Shown piece by piece: positions 44,715 to 53,588 of a stretch of 64,000 nucleotides of DNA. Within the stretch, counting starts at the first letter, position 1. Every line of letters starts with the position of its first letter. Both the position numbers and the translations under genes were made by a program. The stretch comes from Gammaproteobacteria bacterium RIFCSPHIGHO2_12_FULL_63_22 (GTDB lineage Bacteria > Pseudomonadota > Gammaproteobacteria > Xanthomonadales > Xanthomonadaceae). The DNA lies in assembly GCA_001801685.1 (NCBI GenBank), contig MGYJ01000006.1, forward strand, positions 101,485-165,484, read 5' to 3'. The notes below the pieces were generated by a model. It had not been told where the DNA came from. It saw nothing but the letters and a program-made list of their open reading frames with translations, and did no database searches.

Positions 44715-45731
44715 ATGAACACGACGTCGATCCTGCTGCGCGCCTGCATCGGCCTGCTGCCCGTGCTGTGCTTCCTGGTCGCGCTGGTGGCGATGGATAG
44801 CTACAAGCTGGTGCGCCTGCGCACCGTGGCCGTCGTGATCGCCCTGGGCGGCGTGGCCGCTGGCCTGAGCTACCTGGCCAACGTGGGCCTGTTGCGGATC
44901 ACCGACATCGACTTCGGCACTTATGCACGCACCCTCGGTCCACTGGTCGAGGAAATCTGCAAGGGCGTCATCGTGTTGGCGCTGATCCGCACGCATCGCA
45001 TCGGCTTCCTGGTGGATGCGGCAATCTTCGGTTTTGCGGTCGGCGCCGGTTTCGCGATGATCGAGAACCTCTATTACCTGCAGGACCTGGCCGACGCGCA
45101 CATCGCCGTCTGGATCGTGCGCGGCTTCGGCACGGCCCTGCTGCACGGTGGCGTGCAATCGATCTTCGCGGTGATGGTGCTGACCCTCACCGACCGGCGC
45201 GGCGCAATGAACTTCGGCGCCGTGCTGCCGCCCTTGCTGGCAGCCGCAGTGCTGCATGCGGGCTTCAACCAGTTCGTGCTGCCGCCGATCTACCAGACCC
45301 TGGCGCTGATGTTGTTGCTGCCGCCGCTGATGATGTTCGTGTTCTCGCGCAGCGAGGCGGCGGTGGGCGACTGGCTGGGCACGGGTTTCGATGCAGACCG
45401 CGACCTGCTCGAGCTGCTCGACTCGGGCACGTTTTCCGAATCGCCGCATGGCCAGTACCTGCATGCCTTGCGCAAGAACTTCCGCGGCGAGGTGGTGGCC
45501 GACCTGGTCTGCTACCTGCGCCTGCACGTGGAACTGGCCCTGCGCGCCAAGGGCATGCTGATGATGCGCGAGAACGGCATCGAGGTGCCGATAGACGAGG
45601 TCACCCAGGCCAAGTTCGAGGAAATGCGCTACCTGGAGGGCGCGGTCGGCCGCACCGCACTGCTCGCCATCAAGCCGTTGCTTCACATGAGCCGGCGCGA
45701 CCTGTGGCAGCTGTACATGCTTGGCAAATAA
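44715..45731 (+). CDS. PrsW-type intramembrane metalloprotease
   Basis: This 338-residue integral membrane protein has the PrsW/CAAX-protease-like motifs: E79-E80 (PLVEEICKGV), E117 (GFAMIENLYY), H144 (TALLHGGVQS) and H181 (VLHAGFN). About eight TM helices are followed by a soluble C-terminal tail of about 110 residues. In Bacillus, PrsW starts cleavage of anti-sigma W. Here it is encoded 17 bp after the metallopeptidase-barrel gene and about 4 kb from an ECF/anti-sigma pair, so a similar role is a reasonable guess, unproven. Confidence 0.85.
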   Translation: MNTTSILLRACIGLLPVLCFLVALVAMDSYKLVRLRTVAVVIALGGVAAGLSYLANVGLLRITDIDFGTYARTLGPLVEEICKGVIVLALIRTHRIGFLVDAAIFGFAVGAGFAMIENLYYLQDLADAHIAVWIVRGFGTALLHGGVQSIFAVMVLTLTDRRGAMNFGAVLPPLLAAAVLHAGFNQFVLPPIYQTLALMLLLPPLMMFVFSRSEAAVGDWLGTGFDADRDLLELLDSGTFSESPHGQYLHALRKNFRGEVVADLVCYLRLHVELALRAKGMLMMRENGIEVPIDEVTQAKFEEMRYLEGAVGRTALLAIKPLLHMSRRDLWQLYMLGK

Positions 45732-45734
45732 AAT

Positions 45735-45788
45735 GTGGGAGCGGCCTTGGCCGCGAACTGCAGGAATCGCGGCCAAGGCCGCTCCCAC
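45735..45788. repeat. REP-like inverted repeat, copy 1
   Basis: Two perfect 22-nt complementary arms (45735-45756 and 45767-45788) surround a 10-nt loop. The core is GGAGCGGCCTTGGCCGCGA. The same 22-nt arms recur at 50899-50962. This is a REP/BIME-like palindrome of the sort common in pseudomonads and xanthomonads. It lies between the PrsW-like gene and trpE and could end or stabilise transcripts. Confidence 0.9.
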
Positions 45789-45792
45789 TGGC

Positions 45793-45798
45793 TATACT
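45793..45798 (+). promoter_or_regulatory. -10-like TATACT upstream of trpE
   Basis: TATACT lies 29 bp upstream of the trpE GTG, immediately after the REP-like repeat. No strong -35 is visible because that position falls in the repeat. No Trp-rich leader peptide or attenuator is seen in the remaining spacer. Confidence 0.35.
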
Positions 45799-45827
45799 GT
45801 TGGCCTGCGTCAAGCCGGATTCCCCCC

Positions 45828-47303
45828 GTGATTTCAGCCGAAGAGTTCCGGCAGCTAGCCGCCGCCGGCCATAACCGCATCCCCGTGGTGCGCGAGGTGC
45901 TGTCCGACCTGGACACGCCGCTGTCCGTTTACCTGAAATTGGCCGACGGCCCGCACACCTACCTGTTCGAGTCGGTCGAGGGCGGCGAGACCTGGGGTCG
46001 CTATTCCATCATCGGCCTGCCGGCCACGCGCACCTTCACCTTCCGCGGCAGCACGGTGGAAACCCGCGTGCATGGCGAGCTGGTCGAATCGCGCGAACTC
46101 GCCGACCCGCTGGCCGAAGTGGACCGCCTGCGCAACAGCTTCAGCGTGCCGCGCGTACCCGGGCTGCCGGCCTTCACCGGCGGGCTGGTCGGTTATTTCG
46201 GTTTCGAATCCATCGGCTACATCGAGCCGCGCCTGGCCGGCGGCGACAAGCCCGACCAGCTCGGCACGCCCGACGCCTTCCTGATGCTGTCGGAAGAACT
46301 CGCCGTCTTCGACAACCTGAAGGGCCGCCTGTACCTCATCGTCCACGCCGATCCTGCCGAGCCGCAGGCACACGCCCGCGCCGTGCGACGCCTCGACGAG
46401 TTGGTCTATCGCCTGCGCCACTCCGGCCGCAGCTATCCCGACGTGCTCGATCCGTCCTTGCTGAAGGAAGAGGATTTCATTTCCGGTTTCACCCGCGACG
46501 GCTTCGTGAAGGCGGTCGAGACGGTGAAGGAATACATCCGCGCCGGCGACGTGTTCCAGGTGGTGCTGAGCCAGCGAATGAGCGTGCCGTTCCGCGCCCG
46601 CCCGGTGGATGTCTACCGCGCATTGCGCGCGCTGAATCCGTCGCCCTACATGTACTTCCTCGACCTCGAAGGCACCCAGGTGGTCGGCAGCTCGCCGGAA
46701 ATCCTGGTGCGCGTGCAGGACGGCGAGATCACCGTGCGCCCCATCGCCGGCACCCGCCCGCGTGGCGCCACGCATGCCGAAGACGTTGCGCTGGAAGCCG
46801 AATTGCTGGCCGACCCGAAGGAACGCGCCGAGCACCTGATGCTGATCGACCTGGGCCGCAACGACGTCGGCCGCGTCGCCGAAGCCGGCAGCGTGGTCGT
46901 GCCGGACCGGTTCGAGATCGAGCGCTATTCGCACGTGATGCACATCGTGTCGGAAGTGCAGGGCAAGCTGAAGGCCGGCGCCACCTTCGCCGATGTGCTG
47001 AAGGCAACTTTTCCCGCCGGCACCGTCAGCGGCGCGCCGAAGATCCGCGCGCTGGAAGTCATCCGCGAACTCGAACCGATCAAGCGCAACATCTATTCCG
47101 GCGCAGTGGGCTACATCGGCTGGTGGGGCGACGTGGACACCGCCATCGCCATCCGCACCGCCGTCATCCAGGACGGCCGCCTGCACGTGCAGGCCGGCGC
47201 CGGCATCGTCTACGACTCGGACCCGCAGAAAGAATGGGACGAGACCATGAACAAGGGCAGGGCGTTGTTTCGCGCCGTTGCACAAGCGGCGAGTGGGCTG
47301 TGA
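45828..47303 (+). CDS. trpE: anthranilate synthase component I
   Basis: This 491-residue protein is the chorismate-binding subunit, making anthranilate with ammonia delivered by TrpG. The N-terminal feedback region has LKLADGPHTYLFESVEGGE (the Trp-binding LLES-like site). Catalytic motifs include FQVVLSQRMSVPF, PIAGTRPRGATHAED, LIDLGRNDVGRVA and the late GAGIVYDSDPQKEW. GTG 45828 is used because the longer frame runs into the REP element. No strong ribosome site is seen. It is first of the trp block. Confidence 0.95.
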   Translation: MISAEEFRQLAAAGHNRIPVVREVLSDLDTPLSVYLKLADGPHTYLFESVEGGETWGRYSIIGLPATRTFTFRGSTVETRVHGELVESRELADPLAEVDRLRNSFSVPRVPGLPAFTGGLVGYFGFESIGYIEPRLAGGDKPDQLGTPDAFLMLSEELAVFDNLKGRLYLIVHADPAEPQAHARAVRRLDELVYRLRHSGRSYPDVLDPSLLKEEDFISGFTRDGFVKAVETVKEYIRAGDVFQVVLSQRMSVPFRARPVDVYRALRALNPSPYMYFLDLEGTQVVGSSPEILVRVQDGEITVRPIAGTRPRGATHAEDVALEAELLADPKERAEHLMLIDLGRNDVGRVAEAGSVVVPDRFEIERYSHVMHIVSEVQGKLKAGATFADVLKATFPAGTVSGAPKIRALEVIRELEPIKRNIYSGAVGYIGWWGDVDTAIAIRTAVIQDGRLHVQAGAGIVYDSDPQKEWDETMNKGRALFRAVAQAASGL

Positions 47304-47365
47304 GAGTCGGTCAATTTTTCCACGCGGATTTTCCCAAACCAAAGAACACCACCCCGGAGTTCCGA

Positions 47366-48109
47366 ATGTCCTTTTCCAATAAGTCCTGGTTGCTGATCCT
47401 CCTGCTGTCGCTCCCGGCACTCGCCGTCGCGCAGAGCTTCTCCGGCAAGCCTTTCCTCGCCGTGCAGGGTCGCGCCGAGGCCCGGGTCAAGCCAGACGTG
47501 TTCCCGATCGAGATCACGCTCGCAGAGACGAGCATGGACTCGGCCGCTGCCGGTGAGCGCATCGAAAAGCTTGCCCAGGGCATCCTGGCTTCGGCGGAAG
47601 AATTGAAGGTCGGAGAGGCGGACCTTGACGTCGGCAACCTGAGCATCAGCCCGGAAACCAAGTGGAACAGCGACGACGACAAGGAAATTTTCCTGGGCAA
47701 CACCTACGAGCGCGAGATCAAGTTGAAGTTCCATTCGCTGGTTGACTTGCGCGCGTTCATCGCCAAGCTTCCCGACAGCAAGTTCGTGCAGGCTGACACA
47801 CAGACGTTCGAGTTCTCGGGCGCTGACGAACTCAAGCGCAAGCTGCGCCGGGACGCGATAGAGGATGCGAAGAAGGGCGCCCAGGAAATGGCCGCCGCGG
47901 TCGGCAAACGGCTGATCGACCTGCACAACGTGTCGGATCGGCAGCAGACCGCCGTTTACTCCAGTTCGGGCTACGCCAGCGGGACCACGCTCGACGCGGT
48001 GATGGTGCAGGGCAGCGTGATCGGTCGCAGGGCGTCGAACATCGTGCTGCGTGAGGGTGAAATCAGGATCAGCGCCGAGGCCTACCTTGTCTACGTGATC
48101 GGGGATTGA
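47366..48109 (+). CDS. SIMPL (DUF541) domain periplasmic protein
   Basis: This 247-residue secreted protein has a signal peptide ([15 protein letters not shown]) and the SIMPL/DUF541 domain: [60 protein letters not shown] and a C-terminal strand [11 protein letters not shown]. The family often acts in envelope or oxidative stress and forms oligomeric assemblies. CGGAG precedes ATG. It lies between trpE and trpG, 12 bp ahead of trpG, and has no obvious link to tryptophan synthesis. Confidence 0.87.
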   Translation: MSFSNKSWLLILLLSLPALAVAQSFSGKPFLAVQGRAEARVKPDVFPIEITLAETSMDSAAAGERIEKLAQGILASAEELKVGEADLDVGNLSISPETKWNSDDDKEIFLGNTYEREIKLKFHSLVDLRAFIAKLPDSKFVQADTQTFEFSGADELKRKLRRDAIEDAKKGAQEMAAAVGKRLIDLHNVSDRQQTAVYSSSGYASGTTLDAVMVQGSVIGRRASNIVLREGEIRISAEAYLVYVIGD

Positions 48110-48120
48110 GAAGCACACCC

Positions 48121-48699
48121 ATGCTCCTGATGATCGACAACTACGACAGCTTCACCTACAACCTCGTCCAGTATTTCGGCGAGTTGGGGCAGGACGTGAA
48201 GGTCGTGCGCAACGATGCCCTCAGCGTCGATGAAATCGCAGCCCTCGGCGCGGAGCGCATCGTGATCTCGCCCGGGCCGTGCACGCCCGACCAGGCGGGA
48301 GTCTCGCTTGAAGTGCTGGACAAGCTATCGGGCAAGCTTCCGATCCTGGGCGTCTGCCTCGGCCACCAGAGCCTGGGCCAGGCCTTCGGCGGCAAGGTTA
48401 TCCGCGCCAAATCGATCATGCATGGCAAGACATCGCCCATCCATCACACCGGTGTCGGCGTTTTTGCCGGATTGCCCAGCCCGTTCCAGGCCACCCGCTA
48501 CCACTCGCTGGTCGTTGAAAAAGAAAGCTTGCCCGATTGCCTCGAGATCACGGCCTGGACCGAGAACGAAGACGGCAGCTTCGACGAGATCATGGGCCTG
48601 CGCCACCGCACTCTGGCGGTGGAGGGCGTGCAGTTCCACCCCGAATCCATCTTGACCGAGCATGGCCATGCCATGCTGAAAAACTTCCTCGCGAGCTGA
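48121..48699 (+). CDS. trpG: anthranilate synthase component II (glutamine amidotransferase)
   Basis: This 192-residue class I glutamine amidotransferase supplies ammonia to TrpE. Conserved blocks are [28 protein letters not shown], the nucleophile elbow [15 protein letters not shown] and the His-Glu pair in [13 protein letters not shown]. It may also serve para-aminobenzoate synthesis, as in other bacteria with one such subunit. Start ATG 48121; it is 3 bp ahead of trpD. Confidence 0.94.
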   Translation: MLLMIDNYDSFTYNLVQYFGELGQDVKVVRNDALSVDEIAALGAERIVISPGPCTPDQAGVSLEVLDKLSGKLPILGVCLGHQSLGQAFGGKVIRAKSIMHGKTSPIHHTGVGVFAGLPSPFQATRYHSLVVEKESLPDCLEITAWTENEDGSFDEIMGLRHRTLAVEGVQFHPESILTEHGHAMLKNFLAS

Positions 48700-48702
48700 G
48701 CC

Positions 48703-49737
48703 ATGCCCATCACTCCACAGGAAGCCCTGCAGCGCGTCCTGGTCCACCGCGAAATCTTCTTCGACGAAATGGTCGACCTGATGCGCCAGGTCATGCGCGG
48801 TGAAGTGTCGCCGGTGATGACGGCGGCTTTGCTCACCGGACTTCGCGTGAAGAAGGAAACCATCGGCGAAATCGCCGCGGCCGCCAGCGTGATGCGTGAA
48901 TTCGCAGCCAGGGTCGAGGTGCCGGACAACAGCCATTTCGTCGATATCGTCGGCACCGGCGGCGATGGCGCGCACACCTTCAATATTTCCACCGCCGCCA
49001 TGTTCGTCTGCGCGGCCGCCGGCGCCAAGGTTGCCAAGCATGGCAATCGCAGCGTGTCCTCCAAGTCGGGCAGCGCGGATGTACTCGAGTCGCTGGGCGC
49101 CGCGATCGAACTGCAGCCCGACGCGGTGGCGAAATGCCTGGCGCAGACCGGCTTTGGATTCATGTTCGCGCCCATCCACCACCCGGCCATGCGCCATGTC
49201 GCACCTGTGCGGCGTGAGCTGGGTGTGCGCACCATCTTCAATATCCTCGGTCCGCTGACCAACCCCGCCGGCGCGCCCAACATCCTGATGGGCGTCTTCC
49301 ACGCCGACCTGGTGGGCATCCAGGCGCGCGTATTGCAGCGCCTCGGCACCTCGCGCGCGCTGGTGGTGCACGGCCGCGATGGCCTCGACGAGATCACGCT
49401 GGCCGGCGGCACGATGGTGGCCGAACTGCGTGACGGCAAGATCGAGGAATACGAACTTTTGCCGGGCGAATTCGGATTTGCCATGAACGACCTGCAGTCC
49501 ATCCGCGTGGAAAGTCCTGCAGAATCCCGCGAAATGCTGCTTGACGTGATGGCCGACAAGCCCGGTCCGGCGCGCGACATCGTGCTGCTGAACGCCGGTG
49601 CTGCGCTGTATGCCGCGGGTGTGGCCGGTTCGATCAGCGATGGCGTGGCGCAGGCTCGGCAGTCGATCGCCAGTGGCGCCGCGCGCGCAAAGCTTGAGCA
49701 GTACGTGTCGGTAACGAAGGCATTGGCTGCCTCGTGA
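48703..49737 (+). CDS. trpD: anthranilate phosphoribosyltransferase
   Basis: This 344-residue enzyme joins anthranilate to PRPP. The motifs are [20 protein letters not shown] (PRPP loop), [20 protein letters not shown], and [16 protein letters not shown], all conserved. The stop overlaps the GTG of the ABM gene, so translation is coupled. Confidence 0.96.
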   Translation: MPITPQEALQRVLVHREIFFDEMVDLMRQVMRGEVSPVMTAALLTGLRVKKETIGEIAAAASVMREFAARVEVPDNSHFVDIVGTGGDGAHTFNISTAAMFVCAAAGAKVAKHGNRSVSSKSGSADVLESLGAAIELQPDAVAKCLAQTGFGFMFAPIHHPAMRHVAPVRRELGVRTIFNILGPLTNPAGAPNILMGVFHADLVGIQARVLQRLGTSRALVVHGRDGLDEITLAGGTMVAELRDGKIEEYELLPGEFGFAMNDLQSIRVESPAESREMLLDVMADKPGPARDIVLLNAGAALYAAGVAGSISDGVAQARQSIASGAARAKLEQYVSVTKALAAS

Positions 49738-50111
49738 GCGCCATGGACCCGCCCGGCTTTGCGAAGACGCCCGCCCCGCCGTACTTCGCGGTGATCTTCA
49801 GCTCGCAACGAATCGGAGCCGATGCGGGCTACGGCGCGATGGCCGACCACATGGTCGAGCTCGCAGCCACGCAGCCCGGCTACCTCGGCATCGAATCGTG
49901 CCGCGGCGAGGATGGCTTCGGCATCACCGTCAGCTACTGGCGCAGCGAGGCCGATATCGTCGCGTGGAAGCGCAACGCCGAACACGCTACCGCCAGGCAG
50001 TTGGGTCGCGAACAGTGGTACGGCCATTTCGAATTGCGCGTGGCCCGCGTCGAACGCGCTTATGGCGGCCCGCCACGAAAATCGAATCCTGCAGGCGAAT
50101 CAAATCAATGA
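49734..50111 (+). CDS. ABM-domain (antibiotic biosynthesis monooxygenase-like) protein
   Basis: This 125-residue ferredoxin-like protein of the ABM superfamily includes [40 protein letters not shown] and [20 protein letters not shown]. Proteins of this type may oxidise small aromatics or bind heme, or do neither. It starts at GTG 49734 (overlap GTGA with trpD) or ATG 49743, and its stop overlaps the trpC start. Its place between trpD and trpC suggests co-expression, not necessarily a role in the pathway. Confidence 0.8.
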   Translation: MSAMDPPGFAKTPAPPYFAVIFSSQRIGADAGYGAMADHMVELAATQPGYLGIESCRGEDGFGITVSYWRSEADIVAWKRNAEHATARQLGREQWYGHFELRVARVERAYGGPPRKSNPAGESNQ

Positions 50112-50896
50112 GCGACATCCTCTCCACCATCCTCGCCCGCAAGGTGATCGAGCTGCAGGAACGATCCGCGCGCATGCCCCTGCGCGAGTTGGCGTCGCGT
50201 TGCGCCGACCTGCCTGCGCCGCGCGGATTCGCCAAGGCGCTGCACGCGAAGATCGCCCAGGGTCAGGCGGCCGTCATCGCTGAAATCAAGAAGGCGAGTC
50301 CAAGCAAGGGCGTCATCCGCCCCGATTTCCATCCCGCCGACATCGCCCGCAACTACGAGCGCGGTGGCGCGGCCTGCTTGTCGGTGCTGACCGACGTGGA
50401 TTTCTTCCAGGGCAGCGACGTCTACCTGCGGGAGGCGCGTGCGGCCTGCGAGCTGCCCGTGCTGCGCAAGGACTTCGTCATCGACGACTACCAGGTGTAC
50501 GAAGCGCGCGTGCTCGGCGCCGACTGCATCCTGCTCATCGTCGCCGCGCTGGGTGATGCCGCGCTGGCCGAGCTATCGGGACTGGCGCTGGACCTGGGCA
50601 TGGACGTGCTGGTTGAAGTACACGACTTCGATGAACTCGAACGCGCCCTGCAAGTGCCGGTGCCGCTGGTGGGCATCAACAACCGCAACCTGCGCACCTT
50701 CGAGGTCAGCCTCGACAACACACTGTCCATGCGCCAGGCCGTGCCGGCCGATCGCCTGTTGGTGACGGAAAGCGGCATCGTCACCGCGCAGGACGTGAAG
50801 CTGATGCGCGACAACGACGTGCATGCCTTCCTGGTAGGCGAGACCTTCATGCGCGCGGAAGACCCGGGCGCCGAGCTGGCAAGACTTTTTGCATAA
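50108..50896 (+). CDS. trpC: indole-3-glycerol-phosphate synthase
   Basis: This 262-residue TIM-barrel enzyme closes the indole ring. The motifs are [54 protein letters not shown] and [16 protein letters not shown]. There is no fused PRAI domain. ATGA overlap with the ABM gene defines the start. It is the last gene of the trp block; trpF, trpA and trpB are not here. A REP-like repeat follows at once. Confidence 0.95.
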   Translation: MSDILSTILARKVIELQERSARMPLRELASRCADLPAPRGFAKALHAKIAQGQAAVIAEIKKASPSKGVIRPDFHPADIARNYERGGAACLSVLTDVDFFQGSDVYLREARAACELPVLRKDFVIDDYQVYEARVLGADCILLIVAALGDAALAELSGLALDLGMDVLVEVHDFDELERALQVPVPLVGINNRNLRTFEVSLDNTLSMRQAVPADRLLVTESGIVTAQDVKLMRDNDVHAFLVGETFMRAEDPGAELARLFA

Positions 50897-50898
50897 CT

Positions 50899-50962
50899 GT
50901 GGGAGCGGCCTTGGCCGCGATGCTTTCAGGGTCTTGAGAATCGCGGCCAAGGCCGCTCCCAC
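50899..50962. repeat. REP-like inverted repeat, copy 2
   Basis: The same two 22-nt arms as at 45735-45788 occur here (50899-50920 and 50941-50962) around a different 20-nt loop. It separates trpC from the convergent GNAT gene and could act as a bidirectional terminator. Copies 1 and 2 bracket the trp block. Confidence 0.9.
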
Positions 50963-50972
50963 ATGGCTCTGA

Positions 50973-51437
50973 TCAGGCGTCGCCGAGCCGCTTCACGAAC
51001 CGCACCGCGCCCTCGCCATAGCCACAGGCGCGATAGAACGCGTGCGCGTCTTCCCGGTGCGCGGCCGAGGTCAGTTCGATGCGCACGGCGCCGGCGCTGC
51101 GGGCCAGCGACTCGGCTTCCTTCAGCAACAGCCGGCCGATCCCGCGGCGCTGGGCGTTTTCGGCCACGGACAACGCGGTGATGCGGCAGGTGAACGCGCC
51201 CAGGGGCAGGTAGTAGCTCAGGTCGCAGCAGACCAGGCCGGCCAGCTGGCCGCCCTGTTCGGCCACCAGCACCGTCTGGTTGGGGTCGTCCCGGACATCC
51301 AGGAGGCGCTGCGCCGCTTCTTCGGCCGGGCAGGGATAGCCCAGCACGTCCAGCAAGTGCGACAGGCCGACGCCGTCTTCCACGCGCGCCGGTCGCACCA
51401 GCACCGCGTCGGGACCGGCTTTCGCAGCCCGGCCCAT
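50973..51437 (-). CDS. GNAT-family N-acetyltransferase
   Basis: This 154-residue GNAT protein has strand beta-4 CRITALSVAENAQRRGIG with the acetyl-CoA loop (RRGIGR), then LLLKEAESLARSAGAVRIEL and the C-terminal AFYRACGYGE. The substrate is unknown. It is 3 bp downstream of clp on the same strand, so probably co-transcribed with it. Confidence 0.88.
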   Translation of the reverse strand: MGRAAKAGPDAVLVRPARVEDGVGLSHLLDVLGYPCPAEEAAQRLLDVRDDPNQTVLVAEQGGQLAGLVCCDLSYYLPLGAFTCRITALSVAENAQRRGIGRLLLKEAESLARSAGAVRIELTSAAHREDAHAFYRACGYGEGAVRFVKRLGDA

Positions 51438-51440
51438 CGC

Positions 51441-52136
51441 TTAGCGAGTACCGAAGACCACGACGGTCTTGCCGCGCGCGTGCAGCTTGCCGTCGATCTG
51501 CAGTTGCTTCAGCACACGGCCGGCCATTTCGCGGGAGCAGCCGACGATGCGCGCGAGCTCCTGGCGCGACACGCGAATCTGCATGCCTTGCGGGTGGCTC
51601 AGCGCGTCGGGCTCGAGGCACAGGTCGTTCAGCGTGCGGATGATGCGGCCGGTCACGTCCAGGAAGGCGAGGCGGCTGGCTTTACGACTGGTATCAAGGA
51701 GCCGCTTCGACAGCTGAGCGCCGATGGCGTACAGGATGCGCGGGCATTCGTTGGACAGCGACGTGGCGAACAACTGGTGCAGTCGTTCGTAGCTGAGTTC
51801 GGCCAGCTCGCAAGGCGTGCGCGTGCGCAAGAGCACCTGGCGGATGTTGGCGGCCACGAACAGGCCCATCTCGCCGACGAACTCGCCGGCGTTCACGTAG
51901 CCCAGCACCAGTTCGCGCCCGTCGCCTTCAACGCTGATGATGCTCAGCGAGCCGCTGACCACGTAGTACAGCGTGTTGGCGGTATCGCCCGGGCGGAAGA
52001 TATCGCTGCGGGCCGGGTGCCTGCGCCGGTGGCACTGGTCCAGGAAGTGGCTGAGGGAAGCGTCGTCGAGGGCCAGCGGGCTGGCTACGGGGCGCAGGTG
52101 GCTGAATTCGCTGAGGGAGGTCCGTTGTGGTGCCAT
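51441..52136 (-). CDS. clp: Crp-family global regulator Clp
   Basis: This 231-residue CRP/FNR protein has a cyclic-nucleotide-binding barrel (about 20-140; RPGDTANTLYYVVSGSLSII, GYVNAGEFVGEMGLF), a dimer helix and a winged helix-turn-helix (VSRQELARIVGCSREMAGRV). The neighbourhood with speD and trpC and the sequence fit Xanthomonas Clp, which is active without ligand and is inhibited by c-di-GMP. It probably controls secreted enzymes, motility and biofilm. A TGTGA-N6-GCACA box lies 42 bp upstream of its start, suggesting autoregulation. Confidence 0.92.
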   Translation of the reverse strand: MAPQRTSLSEFSHLRPVASPLALDDASLSHFLDQCHRRRHPARSDIFRPGDTANTLYYVVSGSLSIISVEGDGRELVLGYVNAGEFVGEMGLFVAANIRQVLLRTRTPCELAELSYERLHQLFATSLSNECPRILYAIGAQLSKRLLDTSRKASRLAFLDVTGRIIRTLNDLCLEPDALSHPQGMQIRVSRQELARIVGCSREMAGRVLKQLQIDGKLHARGKTVVVFGTR

Positions 52137-52177
52137 GGGTCACTCTTGGGATTTGCCAGGTTACCGACAGCTTAGGC

Positions 52178-52193
52178 TGTGACGTGGCGCACA
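52178..52193. promoter_or_regulatory. Clp/Crp-like binding site
   Basis: TGTGACGTGGCGCACA matches the CRP/Clp consensus TGTGA-N6-TCACA at nine of ten positions. It lies between divergent clp (42 bp from the start codon) and speD (106 bp). It may mediate clp autoregulation and perhaps speD control. Confidence 0.6.
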
Positions 52194-52298
52194 GCAATCA
52201 CCCCTGAATCGCCGGAGGGCCCCGGATGGCCGAAAGGTTCCCCCCGGGGGCGCTTTGTCCGATAATGCGCGCCCGCTCCACCTGATTGGATCAATACC

Positions 52299-53093
52299 GT
52301 GGTCAAGCCACTGCCGCGCCTGCGGCTGCAGGGTTTCAACAACCTCACCAAAGCCCTGAGCTTCAACATCTACGACATGTGCTACGCCGTGTCGGAAGAG
52401 CAGCGCCAGCGCTACATCGAGTACATCGACGAGGTGTACAACGCCGAGCGCCTGACCCAGATCCTCACCGAGGTCGCGCACATCATCGGCGCGAACATCC
52501 TCAACGTGGCCCGCCAGGACTACGACCCGCAGGGCGCGTCCGTCACCATCCTCATTTCCGAGGAACCGGTGATCGACAAGAAGGCCGCCGGCAAGGAATT
52601 GATTTCCGACGCCGTGGTCGCGCACCTCGACAAGTCGCACATCACCGTGCACACCTATCCCGAAACGCACCCGCACAACGGCATCGCGACCTTCCGCGCG
52701 GACATCGACGTCGCCACCTGCGGCGTGATTTCGCCGCTGAAGGCCCTGAACTACCTGATCGAGAGCTTCGACTCCGACATCGTGGTGATGGACTACCGCG
52801 TCCGCGGCTTCACCCGCGACGTGAAGGGCAAGAAGCACTACATCGACCACAAGATCAACTCGATCCAGGACTACCTCGCCAAGGGCATCAAGACCCATTA
52901 CGAGATGCTGGACGTGAACGTCTACCAGGAAAATATCTTCCACACCAAGATGCACGTGAAGGAATTCGACCTGGACACGTACCTGTTCGAAGAAAAGGCC
53001 AAGAACCTGTCCTTCAAGGACCGCTCGCGAGTCGAAATGCAACTGCGCCGCGAGATCGAAGAACTCTTCCACGGTCGGAACCTCATCGACTGA
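52299..53093 (+). CDS. speD: S-adenosylmethionine decarboxylase proenzyme
   Basis: This 264-residue SpeD makes the aminopropyl donor for spermidine. It is of the class 1A type: cleavage between Lys112 and Ser113 in [13 protein letters not shown] gives the pyruvoyl group, and [20 protein letters not shown] is conserved. It begins [20 protein letters not shown] at GTG 52299. A GATAAT -10-like element lies at 52261-52266. It is divergent from clp; speE is not in the window. Confidence 0.94.
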   Translation: MVKPLPRLRLQGFNNLTKALSFNIYDMCYAVSEEQRQRYIEYIDEVYNAERLTQILTEVAHIIGANILNVARQDYDPQGASVTILISEEPVIDKKAAGKELISDAVVAHLDKSHITVHTYPETHPHNGIATFRADIDVATCGVISPLKALNYLIESFDSDIVVMDYRVRGFTRDVKGKKHYIDHKINSIQDYLAKGIKTHYEMLDVNVYQENIFHTKMHVKEFDLDTYLFEEKAKNLSFKDRSRVEMQLRREIEELFHGRNLID

Positions 53094-53104
53094 TCTTCAC
53101 TGTG

Positions 53105-53130
53105 GGAGCGATTTCAGTCGCGATCGCTCC
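53105..53130 (+). terminator. REP-related hairpin after speD
   Basis: GGAGCGAT (53105-53112) and ATCGCTCC (53123-53130) form an 8-bp stem starting 12 bp after the speD stop. The flank GTGGGAGCG is shared with the REP-like repeats at 45735 and 50899, so this is a variant of that family acting as a likely speD terminator. There is no T-tract. Confidence 0.55.
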
Positions 53131-53155
53131 ATAGCCGACACTTGCCGGCGCCGGG

Positions 53156-53565
53156 GGACGGGTCCGCCCTGGTCGCCCCGGCGTAGCCGCTCCATGCGGA
53201 CTCAGGGTCGAGCGGTTGGCCATCCATGGCCAACCTCCTGTGCGAACCCATCCCCCGTCACCGACAAGCGTCGGGATAGACCCCATCAACCGGATTGAAA
53301 AGCCGCCAGATGATCGCGGCTTTCGAATTCGTGCGCGCATCCAGCTGACGAGTCGCAATTCGACTCAACCGATTTGTCGCGTTGGAGAAGCCATCTCCGT
53401 CTTGAATCGCTCCACCCCCAATAGTGTTGAAGTCCCGCGCGATGCTGGGCGGCGGCGAGGGTGGGGTTCGCACAGGAGGTTGGCCATGGATGGCCAACCG
53501 GTCGACTCTGAGTCCGCAGGAGCGGCTACGCCGAGTCGACCAGGGCGGACCCCACCCTCGCGGTC
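53156..53565. repeat. long inverted repeat, about 100-bp arms
   Basis: The 495-bp gene-free segment between speD and coq7 contains two inverted arms of about 100 bp (roughly 53156-53257 and 53460-53562) with only scattered mismatches. Each arm contains its own palindrome, GGTTGGCCAT and ATGGCCAACC (53214-53235 and 53478-53499). The 200-bp centre has no gene. Related sequence occurs at 33384-33424. Open frames here are by-products of the repeat. It resembles a mobile or dispersed intergenic element with no encoded transposase. Confidence 0.8.
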
Positions 53566-53588
53566 GTTCAGCATCGCACCAAGAAACT

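Noticed and set aside
45731..45828. trp attenuator
   Set aside because: The stable hairpin is the REP-like repeat also found after trpC; no leader peptide with Trp codons is present.
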